Below, in pieces: positions 20,425 to 32,434 of a DNA stretch of 64,000 nt (positions are counted from its first letter, which is position 1; each line of letters opens with the position of its first letter). Under the pieces are notes generated by a model. The model had not been told where the DNA came from and searched no databases. It was given only the letters and a program-made list of their open reading frames with translations. The translations under genes were made by a program, and so were the position numbers. Origin of the DNA: Micrasema longulum (taxonomy: Eukaryota; Arthropoda; Insecta; Trichoptera; Brachycentridae). The stretch spans positions 153,545-217,544 of the forward strand of contig JAGVSM010000920.1 of NCBI GenBank assembly GCA_022494885.1, written 5' to 3'.

Positions 20425-22375
20425 TATTGCTTTATGTAAACATTTTAAAATAACACCATCTATTGGGAAACAGCAAGAACTCATTCAAGACTATTATTTT
20501 CAAAAATATTTTTGTTACATTCCAGGTTTGCAGCTATTTTCTTCTTTAGAGTGAATAAATTAATATTGCCGTGTAGTTAAATGGAGGGTTTCAAATCATA
20601 TCTACATTCCTACTCATTTATTATTTTATTACACTTATCAACATTAGCTACAGCACTCTCACAAGGGATCGAAAAGAAAACATTCGTCCATATTTGGAAC
20701 ATTCGTACATCATTGGATTAGAGTGAAAAGTTTACCTTATTAACAGCACCTTCTCAAACTTCAATGCTGAAAGAGGGTTGTGAAAACTAAAGATTCCATT
20801 GTGATTTTTATTGCGGGGAAATGAATTAACTTAAATAAAACCCTGGTAGACCAGCTTTCAAATAAGAATGCAAAGGTCCATATGGTAACCATGTAAAAAT
20901 GGAAAAAAAAAACATATTTCACGTTTAACCTTACTTAAGCTAAAATTATGATTTGCTCATTCCACGATAAAAAAGCGGCAAAAATATAACTGAAAAAAAT
21001 TTGAAATATGAGTTTATCAAAAACACGCAAATAACCATGAATGTTTTAATTGAAAACTATTATTATATTAAAAACGAATTGATTAATGATTTTAGAGACA
21101 CTACGCTGTTTTAGCATATTAATTAAATACACAAATTATGGAATGTAATCCTATTTTATTTGCTCTAAATTGAAATTACTGACTATGAAAGGCACCATCC
21201 ATATTTTGAAATAAATAATAATTTGTACTTTCTATATCTTCAAAATCCGTTTATACATTGTTTATAAATTTAAATTTGCGAGAAGTTAATTTTAAAACTA
21301 ACTAAATAATTTGATACCATTTATTGTAGAAAATAACATAAATGTTTCAGGCGTTTCTTAAAAAGGCAAAAAAATTTAAAAATTCTGGCATCTTGTACGA
21401 AAAAGGAATTGGTCAAGAATGTGGTGCGCTGAGGAATTAAAAGGGTCCTGTGAAGAGCGAAGTGGTAAATTTTTTTAGTTACTTTTTGTTTTAAATTTTT
21501 GTATGAAATTCTGCATAATGAGTGTTCAAGTTCAATGGTTTTCTCAATAGACAATTAAACTAAGCCAAAAATTATTTTAATTTTTTTTTATTTATCGTAT
21601 TATTCGCGTTACGATTTTTTAATGTTTTATATTTTGAAATAACGTGTGACGTCAAAGGTTCTCTTCGGCTTATTCTCAATCAGTAATGCCCATTGGTTCA
21701 TTCGCGGCAAGCAAACCGGAGATTTCCATTATTTTTTTATCATTGGTTGATTTATATGAGCCAGTGCGTCGTTCAAAGTAGTCTGTTTTCGTACATTTCC
21801 AGAAAACTTTGCAAAATAATTTAATTTTCCAATTTGTACTGGGTGAAATAAAACATTCATTGTTTCCAATTTTCAGTAGGTCTGAAGTTCTTCATTACCT
21901 TTTATTTGTTCATGTACTTGTGATTTTCTCAAACTGAACGGTTTGAGAAGGTAGGAAAAAATTACTCAAAGGCAATATGTCTGCCTTTATATGTATGTAT
22001 ATAAATTGTATATGTATATAAAGTGTCAAATAAATAAGTGGTAAACCGTGATCAGCAAAGTAAATAATATTTTAAGCAAGATATCTTGGTGCGCAAGGTT
22101 TACGAAAGACGTAAGAGAAATTAAAAGCGCATGCGCTAATTAAAACGAAACCACCTGAGTTCATTGCAAAAGGGACTATGTCATAATATTTGAAATTAAA
22201 TAAAAAGCATTTCTTTTGGTTTTGCAAATGCTCCAGACGATAAATAAGCTCAATATAAAACTATTTTAAATATTAGCACAGCACAGAGAAGAAAAAATAA
22301 TAGATCGAGATTTTAAATAGTGCATATCAAATCAATATTTATCTTTGTAGACAAAAAAGTTGTTGCAAAGTGAAA
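20425..22375. other. AT-rich sequence, no confident feature
   Basis: A GC-richer patch at 21640-21800 (TGTGACGTCAAAGG, TTCGCGGCAAGCAAACCGGA) has weak resemblance to the repeat at 540-735. A reverse frame at 21321-21554 has no domain. Nothing else recognised. Confidence 0.35.
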
Positions 22376-23330
22376 CAGATTTTGCTATCTCTTTCTTTTT
22401 CAGTTACTCGTCTCACAGTTTGAAAGCCATAGCAATTTCAAGTCAGAGCATTGCAATACCTCCCTAACTGCAAAAGTTAGACAACGGTGAACTTTAGTTC
22501 GAGAAGCGTAAGAGAAATTCCATTGAATCAGCTTCCACAAGAAGCAAGAGTTTATTTTATTAAAGCCGAGTATTGAATATACATTTTTATGCAACACTGT
22601 GCGGCACTCGAAGTGAAGAAGTACTAAAAAGAACAATAAAGAGGAAAGATAGAGTAAAAGAAAGAAGCATATGAGGCAACTTGATCTATACTATAGATAA
22701 AAATATTTCTATTACTTTATTCTATAAAATATCTTTCTCTAATTACAGGTTTCTTTCCAGTCGTAGTGCAAATGTGCTTGTTTGTCAAATAAAAAAAAAT
22801 AAAAAAAATAAATAGTAGAATTTTATTAAAGTTTTATAAAAAATTGTGAACAAGGTAGTTTTATCAAGAACGTATTTTACAGTTCATATTAAGCACCGCA
22901 AAGATTTCATAAGTTCAGCCATATCACCTCTCTACTTTGGAAATCACACAGGCTACGTTTTCCAAAAAAAATACAAACCCTGTTGGCATATGTATAAGTC
23001 AACTGCACAACTCTGCTCCGGAATATCCAAAAGAAATGTGCATTCTAGGTAAACTAGCTGACAAACGTCAGTTACACGTAACCCTGATAACAAAGTTTTA
23101 TTTTCATAATAATGTATAATGAAGTGTTACGAAGTGAATGCCGATTCAATTAAAAAAAAAGTCTTATGCTTAGATCAGCTGCATCTATAGTGATTGAAAA
23201 ATTTATAATACCTATGCACAACCAGCGCATGAAACTCGATAAAAGCTCATTTGCTAATACAGGCCCTATGGTACGGAATGCTTTCCTAGTAGAAGTGCAA
23301 AACTGTTAAAGTGAAGTAATGTTAGGAAAA
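22376..23330. other. Less AT-rich segment, possible decayed retroelement
   Basis: At 23220-23300 the forward strand reads RMKLDKSSFANTGPMVRNAF, loosely resembling the end of LINE proteins where an SF-Y-GP-LWN pattern occurs. The stretches 22400-22660 and 22850-23060 are also less AT-rich and hold overlapping frames without known domains. I would not call a gene here. Confidence 0.25.
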
Positions 23331-24660
23331 AAACCTTTTACTAACCTGTTCTCCAGATAATTTGTATAAATACGCAGCATGTGATGGCAATACAAATTGT
23401 TTTACATAATATTTTTTCTAGTATTTTCAGTCGAACTAAAATTAATGGAAATTGCGGGTTTTTGGGACCCAAAATATTCAATAAGTAGCCAAAACATTTC
23501 GAAATATGACCGGGATTTAATTGAATAAATTTAAAAAAATATTTACTTGGGTTGGGTAGAGAAAAGTCAAAATAACTGAACTGCGCCCATACTTAAAAAG
23601 AGGTTTTATTCAAATATAAAATGGTACATCTTTATATGTCTCGCTATTAAAAGAGTATCATTAGCAATTGTCTCTTTTGTGAGATTCGTATTGTTTAATT
23701 TTTTTTTTAAATCAACGAAATTTACTCAATTGAGCATTGCCTAAAAATTTTTGTTGAATTACTCTTAAAAAAAACGAAATCACATTTAACCGTAGGCACA
23801 ATTCAACTACTAAAACACAACCTTAAATAATGAGATGGATAATTAAAATTGCATATTCAGATCGTTAGAAGGTAGTCATGTTCCGTTGTTATTTTGCACT
23901 GCATATAAAAATGTCTGTCTTAAAACAAGTTATACCTAGTTAGGCAGTAAAATCTATGACCCAAAAATATATTTGGTAATGAGATTGTTATTTTTTTTAA
24001 CAAGCCATCATTATTAAAATCACTTTGTAAAGCGCCTTTGAACTATTTAATAAGATCAAAAGAACCGAACGCTCTGGCATATAACAGTCTAAATATTTCC
24101 GACTACTTAAAACTAATTCATGGAAAAAATACATTTTATGGGAATTCTAATAGAGAAACATGTTAACTACTTCAATGTGATTTATATGTATACTGTTGTA
24201 CAAAGAGCAGCGTAAGGCTTAAACTTTTCTGAAAACGTCTCCAGTATCAGCGAGTCTCCATGTAGAATGTGTATTTGACTTTCGGTAGATGTGTTCTTGT
24301 TAAATGGTTGTACTATCACTTGCCAGTCTCCGCAATTTCATGTTCTGTTGTAGGCAACTTGCAAGAACAGTGTTCAAATAGTTGTATCGAGTAGTTACAC
24401 ATCACAAGTTCAACTTGAAAAACACTACTAAGGAACTGAGTGTTCGAACTTCTGACAAGAAGTGCACTTTTAATGAAAAATCACTTGAAATGAAAGACAA
24501 TAAAGACGTATCAAAGGCGGAAATAAGTTATTTTTAGGGTTTCGAAAATAGTGTTTTGAAACAATGCATAAAACAAAATCATACAACCGAGTTGTAATAT
24601 TTTAATACAGCTAATGAGGTGAAGGACGAAAGTGTATACTGTATAGTGGGATTTGCGTGA
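23331..24660. other. AT-rich sequence, no feature recognised
   Basis: No coding, SINE or transposon signature found on either strand. Confidence 0.4.
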
Positions 24661-24664
24661 AAGT

Positions 24665-24742
24665 GGGTATAGTTTGTGTTTTGACAAAGAGATGCGTACA
24701 TCACGAAAGTGGTAAACATAGAAAAGTCAGTAAGTGGTTATA
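24665..24742 (+). repeat. Arm of the inverted-repeat family seen at 7612-8046
   Basis: GACAAAGAGATGCGTACATC, GGTAAACATAGAAAAGTCAG and TAAGTGG parallel GACGAAGAGACTGGTACGTC, GGTAGACATAGAAAGG and TAAGTGG at 7963-8015. No inverted partner was seen nearby. Confidence 0.5.
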
Positions 24743-24934
24743 TAAAAATACCAACTTTAATTATTAATAATAAAGGCAAAATAAATTCTTCAAAAGTCAC
24801 AAATAAGAGAGTTAAGTAGTTTTTTGTACTTTTTTGTGTTTATATATTAAGTTGAGCCAATTTTTTCAAATGTATTTTAATGTACCGTATTACCAATGCA
24901 CTAATGTAACAGGTTTTTTTTGGTGAGTAGTCTC

Positions 24935-25100
24935 GAATGGTGAGTAGGCTTGCCCGTAATAAAAAATCTACCACAACACTATTATTGGTTGATTTCGAAG
25001 AACTAGTGACGTCGTTTAAAATATCTCGTTTTTATCTAAATCATTTTTATAATTTCTTCATGCATTTTCGACAAACTTCGTGGTACAAATACTCTAATTC
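24935..25100 (+). repeat. Degenerate dispersed repeat shared with 540-735
   Basis: See the ordered matches to 540-735 (CTACCACAACAC, TTGGTTGATTTC, CATGCATTTTCGA, AACTTCGTGGTAC). A CTAGTGACGTCG occurs at about 25003, whereas at 540 the related CTAGTTATCGTC is found. Confidence 0.35.
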
Positions 25101-26105
25101 CTTCTGCGCATAAGACAACATTTTTTATATTGATTCCCCCGTAGAACTGAAGTTCCTAATTTCAAATATAAACCATTTCTCACCTATTTTTGTTAAAGAT
25201 ATGTCAATTTTTCCAAACTAAGTAAATGATAATACGAACAAACCATTTCATGTCACATAATGGCCAGCTAAATGAAAAAAGTTGAAAATAGTTTTATAAA
25301 TTAAAGTCAAATCATAGTACCGTTTTTGCTCAAAACAAACAAAATAACCTGCACGAAAAAAATTAAAAAAATTTCAATATTATTTCATGTAAAATATTAT
25401 TAGGTGTATAAAATATTTCACTTTAAACTTTTAAAACTTGAGTTTTTTGTTGCAACGTTCCTATGGTCACCAGGTTTTGAAAAAAAATTGAACAATGTTT
25501 AAAATTCTAGCACAAAATTTTGAGTCAATTATATTCGATTTTTTTTTAACTTCCAACGAAAAATGGGTTCACTTTCTTAGTTATCAAATCTTCATAAAAA
25601 TTGAATTGCCAACATCATTTATTTATTTTACGGCAAAAGTGCCTTTTACAATATTTCATTATAATGAGTTCAGTTATAAAAAAAATAAGAATAAAACATG
25701 GATATATAAAAAAAATACCAAGAAAAATATAAATACATATATGTATGTCGGCATACAAAAGATATTGAAAAAAAATGTGTTGGCTCAAAAACATGATTTT
25801 TTTTCAATAAATAATTTTTTGAAAATAAATTTCTACTTTTATTTTACTCTCGTACGAGACAATAAACTTTTATAATCTACTCCACTTTTTACCATACAGT
25901 GAAATGAATAAAATGAGTTTGCATTTTTTTTCCAATAGGTCCCTATTTGAAAATGTAAATTACATACATCCCTGAAAAGGACTTTTCTTTAATTCTTCTG
26001 AGACCAGTAACCTACTCGAGAGGAGTTAGAGAAACACGCGTAGCACATGAGTGGCCAGAGACTTGACTCACACAAGAATGTGTCACTGGAGACCAGAAAA
26101 AGGTG
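25101..26105. other. AT-rich sequence with a long low-complexity frame
   Basis: The 126-codon forward frame at 25495-25875 is almost entirely Phe, Ile, Lys, Asn and Tyr, as expected from A/T composition, and has no domain. I do not regard it as a gene. Confidence 0.45.
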
Positions 26106-26109
26106 AAAG

Positions 26110-26940
26110 GCAGAAGGTATTGGTATTTATTTTTTATTTTATTTAACTTTTTGTACATAATGATTATTTGTACATTGGCGGGCTTATTGCCAAATGGCAA
26201 TTTCTTCCAACCAACCAATAAAATAAAAGTTTTATTTTTATAATTCAAGCTACAGAACATATTCAATAGAGAAAAAAAAGATTAAAAAGTTAAAAATATA
26301 TAAAAATAGAAATAAACGTATTTGTTTATAAATTACCTTAAATCAAAACTATTACTCAATGGGAAAAAGGAAAAAAGAGGAATAAGGAAAAAGGAAAGGA
26401 GGAGAGATTAAGGAAGAGAAAGGAGATATTTCTTCAGACGTGATTTAAACAGAGATAATGTAGTAACATCTTTGATGGTGGATGGGAGATGATTCCACAG
26501 TCGAGCCGCATGGACACTATATGAAATAGAGAAGAAAGAGGAATTGTGGATGGGTATTAAGAGAGTGCCTTGAGAATTAGAACGAAGAGGTAAACCATGA
26601 ACCGATAAGCGTTGAAATTTTTCACGCAGGAATATAGGAGCGTTAGGACTATGAAGTACATTGAACAGAAGTGAGAGGGAGTGATAGTCTCTCCGCTGTC
26701 TAATTTGAGCCATTTCAGTTGCCTACGATAATCAGAAATGTGGTCATATTTCCTAAGACCAAAAATGTACCTTATGCATGTATTCCGAAGTCGTTCAAGT
26801 TTATCGAGTTGCTCACAGCTTAAATCAGTCATGGAAACATCAGCGTAATCTAGAATGGGTAGTAGTAATGCTTGTACAAGAGTGCATTTAGTACTAATGG
26901 GTAAGAATTTTTGCAACCTTCTAAGTGGTACCCTCACCGC
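26110..26940 (-). pseudogene. LINE ORF2 C-terminus (CR1/Jockey-like), 5'-truncated
   Basis: On the reverse strand two overlapping frames joined by one frameshift near 26710 carry a typical reverse-transcriptase C-terminal region: LVQALLLPILDYADV, LDKLERLRNTCIRYIFGLRK, then SVHAARLWNHLPSTIKDVT and LFKSRLKKYLL. The AARLWN-LP motif and final FK-KLK-YLL helix are hallmarks of this class. Upstream endonuclease and palm are missing. The 3' UTR continues to about 26120 and ends in an AT-rich tail. Apart from the frameshift the copy is well preserved, suggesting a fairly recent insertion. Confidence 0.8.
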
Positions 26941-27414
26941 ATAGCTTTATGCTGAAATGGAAAAGGTTTTGTCAGAATATGACGTCATGAAACTATTTTA
27001 CAAACTTAAAATGGCCTTTGTTAAAAATTTTATCATCATTTATCTATCAACACTTAGCGATACGTAAGGTAATGCATTGGTAAATGAATTAATTATATAA
27101 TTTATTAAAAGTAAAAAAAAATATTTATATACAAATTCAAATAAACTAAAATTAAAAGGCCAATGAAAGTTTTCTATATATAAGAAAAATATAATGCAAA
27201 AAAATAAAAACCCGTGTAAAGCCACTCTTTATAATTCCATTTGTAAAATAAATAAAATATTTCAAGAATAATTAATTGAACATGATTTTGTTTTGTTGAC
27301 TTTCAAAAAATCCTTCCGTCAGCGGATGCATACGGAGCAACCCCAGATCAGCCTTCCTTCTTTTCTTCTTTCAAAAATATATAATAATATATTATGAAAG
27401 TATACAAAAAATAA
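26941..27414. other. AT-rich sequence, no feature recognised
   Basis: The reverse frame at 27040-27225 is Phe/Tyr-rich by composition. GCGGATGCATACGGAGCAAC near 27320 is a small GC-richer patch of unknown nature. Confidence 0.4.
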
Positions 27415-27417
27415 AGC

Positions 27418-27590
27418 ATGGCGTTGTGGCGCAGTTGATAAGACAGCTTACTGTGAAAGTAACGTCGCGGGTTCCATTCCCGCCTGTTGCAAGAAAAAAA
27501 TCCAAGAAAGATTTTTTTTAAATTGGTCTGGGCGTTGTGATATAAGTTCCTTCCATATTATATTCCTCACCTGCTGATAAGACTCTAAAG
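27418..27590 (+). repeat. SINE type 3
   Basis: The head reads GGCGTTGTGGCGCAGTTGAT (A box) and CGCGGGTTCCATTCCCGC (B box and T arm), then TTGCAAG, an A-rich stretch, TTGGTCTGGGCGTTGTGATA, CCTTCCATAT and CTGCTGATAAG. The same order is found reversed at 48850-49014. The acceptor ends do not pair as in a functional tRNA and the shared body continues past the head, so it is a tRNA-derived SINE. Confidence 0.7.
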
Positions 27591-28100
27591 AAGAAGTTTA
27601 ACGGATTATTAATTGAAAAAAAAAAAAAAATAGGAACAATTAGATTAAACTATAATTTTTATTTGCAATTAAGGTTCTAGCATTTTCTTTTTAGTTGTTT
27701 TGAGTGAGGAAATATATATCGACATCAGAAAAAAGTATTTATAATAATTTAGGATTCCGAGAAAAGATGCATGCCTATCGTTATTTTTGTGCTTGAAATA
27801 CCAACACGAAACCATTGTTGCCGCCAAGTTGTACGTTGAGGGATACGAATATTATTTTTCTCATGTGGTTGGGGGAAATTTAAGATGTAATTGACTTTTT
27901 TGTAAAGGAAGACGGTATTAGTTATGGTTCTTCTAGATTGTAAGGTATCGATTTTGTGATGTACTGCCGCTTCTTAACAGTTTTTAAAATGTTAACTTTT
28001 ACGTGTGTTTAGGCGCTTCAAAATTTTTTCTACAAATATTTGGACATACTGAAAGCATTATTGATCAAAGCAGATAAAAAAAAAAATTAAAATTATTTTC
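27591..28100. other. AT-rich sequence, no feature recognised
   Basis: Nothing beyond short A and T runs was identified. Confidence 0.4.
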
Positions 28101-28103
28101 ATG

Positions 28104-28530
28104 CGTTTCCGAGAAGGTAAAATAATTCAACCAGATGAATATCACTCACATACATACATAAAAGGTTCACTCATTTTACTTTACAAAAGTCGTAAACGGA
28201 AGATTTTTTTTTAAACTAAATATTTACGTTCTTGTGATTTGCCCAAATATTTCAATTTTGGGGGCTAATTTTGATAGGGAATGGGAACTGAATAATGGTA
28301 GAGTAGGGTGCAAAATTCAGAGCATCCATCTGTGAGTCAACGACACAAGCCACGGAACCACAACCCAGTTCGTTGAGGAAATGTAGGCATTTAAACATAG
28401 GGAGCATGGTGAATATTACAGTATTTAAAATGGCCACTTAAACCAGCCAATTACAGGTCAATAGGCCAGCAAACGCCTAGACTTCCTTTCTCCTTCTCAG
28501 AAATATTTTTCCTCGCTGCCACATTTTTTT
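28104..28530 (-). repeat. Dispersed repeat family F, interrupted by a SINE
   Basis: Left part 28104-28200 (ATAATTCAACCAGATGAATA, TTTTACTTTACAAAAGTC) and right part 28372-28530 (TGAGGAAATGTAGGCATTTA, ATGGCCACTTAAACCAGCCA, GCCTAGACTTCC) are consecutive segments of one reverse-oriented unit. They are separated by the SINE type 4 at 28203-28371, so the SINE is younger than this copy. Confidence 0.65.
28203..28371 (-). repeat. SINE type 4 inserted in family F
   Basis: Reverse-strand order: GGTTGTGGTTCCGTGGCTTG (A-box region), ACTCACAGATGGATGC, degenerate B box, then CCAAAATTGAAATATTTGGG and AAATCACAAGAACGTAAATA with a poly-A tail (T-run at 28203-28212). Confidence 0.65.
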
Positions 28531-29220
28531 TTTCGAATAACGTTAATTTTTTAAAATAAAATTTAAAAAATAAAACTGATGAATAAAAGGTTAATTTAAC
28601 TTCCCTTTTATATTTCCAGAGCAGGCCTCTACTTTGAAGGTTATGTTTTTATATAAAACGTTTGTTCCGTCAAGTAAAAACCGAAAATTCAAAAAGTCCG
28701 TTATGAAAAAATTAATAATGTTTTTCTTCCTCCATTCACTTTTGCATGGCCGATTTCCCTTTTCCCACAAATTCGGAACTTTGAATTATTACATTCGAAG
28801 TATGTAGAGGGCATTCAGAGGGCACGGAAAACTTAACATGTACTCGTGTAAGCTCGTATTTTTATTGATCATAATATAATATATATCGACTCGATGTAAC
28901 ATAAAAGTTTGACCACATTTACAAAGATAAGAACTTGGATTATTTGGAAATGAAATTCGTTACAAGTTTTCCATTTATTGTTCTGTTAGGAAAAAGTATT
29001 CGAATAAAATAACGATAGCGAAAACTTTGTATATTAAGAGAAAATACATAAGTATAGTTTGATTTTAATATCAAATGTTATTTTATGAGACACGGGATAT
29101 TTTCATTCACTATCACTTTATGTTGTAGTCAAGTATTATTTATCAATTTACAAACAAACTTATTCACATGACGGTTTCAGTAACTAATAAAATACAGGTT
29201 ACTTTATTACTGACTTATTT
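28531..29220. other. AT-rich sequence, no feature recognised
   Basis: No coding or repeat signature identified on either strand. Confidence 0.4.
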
Positions 29221-29234
29221 TGTAGAGAAGTTGG

Positions 29235-29540
29235 GTGTGAAGCTGATAATAACATTATTCTCAATCATTGAAGACTTGTGCCCAGATAATAATTACTTCT
29301 ATTCAACAGGGTCCTTTTTATATGTTAATATATATTAATACTGTTAAAACTGCCATTAATATATAAATATAAATATATATTGATTCTATGGCTAAGCTGA
29401 GTCTTTTAACTAGGGCTCCCGAGAAATTGGATAAGAAGCTTATAATAACATTATTTCTCAATCATTAAAGACAATTCTAGTACCCAGATAAAAATTACTT
29501 ATATTTAACAGAGTTTTATATATATATATATACAAATATA
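29235..29540 (+). repeat. Degenerate direct duplication, period about 196 bases
   Basis: ATAATAACATTATT, CTCAATCATT-AAGAC, CCCAGATAA-AATTACTT and TTCAACAGGGT/TTTAACAGAGT occur in the same order starting at 29246 and 29442. The second copy ends in a TA microsatellite at 29519-29535. It is probably an old local tandem duplication. Confidence 0.55.
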
Positions 29541-29559
29541 ACAAATCGTCACGAGACCC

Positions 29560-29960
29560 ACTTCGTTTATCCAGAAACGAAATTTAATTGACAAACGGGG
29601 TTGCACGCGTAAGAAATAACTTGTTCTGACCCGGGAGATAGAGAAAGGCACCATGCACCTTTTTCATATTTTCTTTAATTATATATATTGCCCTGATGGG
29701 ACATGAACATAATGCTGACAGGATCAACTCATCCATCTGTCTGCTAATTCTGATAATGATATTCTATCTGGAAACTGTTTTTACGCGGTCATTCAACCAC
29801 GTGTTTCTGTGAAGAGTGGTTGAAGGCGGTATAATGACGTTCAGACGAGCGTGGCTGGACGTCAGTCATTCAAACCAGCTGAGGGGAGGATTAAGGAAGA
29901 TTCATCACAAATATTAAATTTATTTTTACACCCGGCGTAGAGTCGAAAAGTCTGGACCTG
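29560..29960. other. GC- and CpG-richer segment, noncoding as far as visible
   Basis: Compared with its surroundings this stretch has many G, C and CpG (CGGGGTTGCACGCGTAAG, CCACGTGTTTCTG, GACGTTCAGACGAGCGTGGC, ACACCCGGCGTAGAGTCG). No open frame of use and no transposon motif. An E-box CACGTG and a GACGTCA-like site are present. Candidate regulatory DNA; function inferred only from composition. Confidence 0.3.
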
Positions 29961-30770
29961 TCACGTACAAACATCGTAATATTTACAAGAATTTAGATAA
30001 AACCATGGTGATCAGTCAAGGCTTTTTTAAAATTTAATATCTCATGTGAAATTTTGGGACTGAAATTCTTTAACTATTAATGGTCTGACCTGGGCTACAA
30101 ATCCCATATGTAACCAATTTCTTTTGTAGATAATAAAATTTCAACTTTAAGCTTGATGTAATATGTGATGATACAATTGAAGTTATCATTTTATCCAATT
30201 CCTTAGACAGCAATGGGTTATGTCATATTCTGATGAAGTTAATCTTAGCATGTTTTCTTACTTGAGATTAGCATATTGAGCTGACATTTTTTAAAAATTT
30301 ATACTGTTTACTGACATTGCATTTTACAATAAACGTTTTCTCAAAATGTAATCCAATTCCTGTCATTTATTGGAAAAAATAATATTTTAGTCGTTCATTG
30401 AGTTCATTCGTGTAAAATGAACTACTTTTCAAGTTTTTAGATGAGATTATGATAAGATTAGTTTCTAGCTTTCAACTTACATTTCTGTAATGAAGCGAGA
30501 CATAAATCTGTTATAATTGTTTGTAAAATTCAACCATACAGCTTGATTTGCAAAAACAATATGAGTTAATCTCATTTGGCTTTTTGTTACTAGATTATAA
30601 GTTTGTAGCTACTAAAATATTCTACACCACCATAAATAGGTCCAGACTTGGATATACTATTCACTTTACTTAGAGTTTTCTATCATTTTTGTTTTAATAT
30701 GTAAACATAATAATGAAAGATTATAACAAATTTATCAGGTAAGTTCTTCATAACATACTGCTTCTGTTTC
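29961..30770. other. AT-rich sequence, no feature recognised
   Basis: No coding frame or repeat identified. Several short TTTGTAG/AGATTA-type words recur but without clear period. Confidence 0.4.
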
Positions 30771-30774
30771 AATT

Positions 30775-30906
30775 CATATTGAAATACTACATTTTTGTCC
30801 TTTTAATATTCATGAAACATATTGGTTTTGTTGCATTTCATGTTGAGATAATATATTTTTGTACTCTTGATATTCATAAAGCATTAAACTTTATATATTG
30901 TTTCTA
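30775..30906 (+). repeat. Degenerate tandem duplication, period 64 bases
   Basis: CATATTGAAATACTACATTTTTGTCC... at 30775 and CATGTTGAGATAATATATTTTTGTAC... at 30839 are two diverged units, each ending in a TTCAT/TTCATAAAGCAT, TTG-like part. The 69-codon frame here (30779-30988) is a by-product. Confidence 0.45.
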
Positions 30907-31381
30907 CATTGTAATGCCTCATTATGAAGCATGTATTTATATACATTTTTTATTTATTGTTCCTACCATGTGTTATTTCAGTAGATAACGTATTATGGCC
31001 TTAGAATTTTGATATATCGTTACCATATTTTTTGCCTCAATTGGAATTTATATTTTAAGGATATTTTAATAAACAAATGTTGAGTTAGAAAATGAGTTTT
31101 ATTCAAGGATTTGTGTGGTGCATAGGGCACGTGGGATGAAGGGGATTTGCTTTGGTAAAAGGTTTTAATGGTCTTATGCTTTACTTGGCTCATGTAGTCA
31201 ATGGATGGGAGAGTTCAGGTGGGCACTTAACTTCTCGGAACTTCTCCATCACAAAAGTAATAATTTAAAAAAAATAAACGACTATACGATGTTTTTTTTA
31301 TTTTTTTAAAGACATGTAGTGACCAAAAAAATATGCGGCAACGCAAAATCAAAAGTAAAACTATGTGTAGTAAAAAAATCG
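30907..31381. other. AT-rich sequence, no feature recognised
   Basis: A less AT-rich patch at 31100-31240 (GTGGTGCATAGGGCACGTGG) holds no recognised feature. Confidence 0.35.
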
Positions 31382-31660
31382 TCTGCCACGTAGTGTAGTG
31401 GTCAGCGCGTTTGTCTACCATGCAAGATGTCTCGAGTTTTATTTTTGACATGGTTGACATAAAACTTTTATATAAAAGGGTGTTTGTACATGCATATGTA
31501 TTTCATAGTCCCTGGACCGGTACTTGAAGCGTAAGATTGATCATCTTACCTTTATGTAAAAAAAATGATCAAGGTACGCTGCGATTAGTCTAAAAATTTA
31601 GTACCCTATGCACCATTCGGTGCGGAAAGGGAATGATGATGATGAATAAAAAAAAGAAAA
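31382..31660 (+). repeat. SINE type 2, near full length
   Basis: The head GCCACGTAGTGTAGTGGTCA (A box) is followed by TACCATGCAAGATGTCTCGA, a decayed B box and GACATGGTTGACAT. The body has CATAGTCCCTGGACCGGTAC, GAAGCGTAAGATTGATCATC, TACGCTGCGATTAGTC and GCACCATTCGGTGCGGAAAG, ending GATGATGATGA plus an A-rich tail. The reverse-strand frame across it is an artefact. tRNA-derived; it would have been transcribed by RNA polymerase III. Confidence 0.75.
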
Positions 31661-32430
31661 GTATGGATATAATGTAACAATAAAGTTAGGTATTTAATTA
31701 TTCATTAAAAAAAAAAAACATTGGGTATGTAAAGCAAATAAGAAACATGTTAGAATTAAAAAGATAATTTTAAATATTTTTTTAAAAATACAAAATATAG
31801 TATTACAAATTTAATTTTAAAAATAAACATTAAAAATTTAATTACAGTAAGTTTATAAAATAATATATATGGTAAAAATGTTAAAAGTATTTTTTTTAAA
31901 TTATTTTAGAATGAGTATAAGATAATAAACATCAAAAACAGAAAAAAATGCATGAAAAAGAAAATTTTGTATGTACTTTAATAATTAGCCTTAAACAAAA
32001 TATTTAAGAACGTTTTAAAATGAAAAGTTGCAGTTTTAAAAATGAATTTACCACAAATAAATTTATTGGATATGGAAAGTAAACGCGGAATCGGAGATCG
32101 GAGTATTTGCAAACAAATCAGTACTTCTAGTAACTTGATTCGGTTCACAACAATAGAGCTTTGAAATAAAAATTAAAATAAAAAAAGAAGGTCATTTATT
32201 ATACTACGATCTTCAAATAAAATAAAATGTAAAATATCTAGGTAATAGAAACGTACAATCAATGTTATCTAAGTGACTATTTTAATTTAAATTTACGAAT
32301 TTCAAATAGGTATGATCTTTGAATTCTCTCTATATTTCTAATGTTAAATTTATACTAAGAAGAAATTGCGTTGATATGAGATTGTACCAGTATCTGTAGA
32401 ATAAAATAATAAGCCCATAAATTTGACGCT
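31661..32430. other. AT-rich sequence, no feature recognised
   Basis: Dominated by A/T runs; nothing supported. Confidence 0.4.
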
Positions 32431-32434
32431 TGAA

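Noticed and set aside
25495..25875. 126-codon forward frame as a gene
   Set aside because: Composition is almost only Phe, Ile, Lys, Asn and Tyr, as random A/T-rich DNA gives; no domain, start context or homologue is visible.
30775..30988. Tandem repeats as a CRISPR or satellite array
   Set aside because: Only two diverged units are present and no spacer-repeat structure exists; CRISPR is not expected in a eukaryotic genome.
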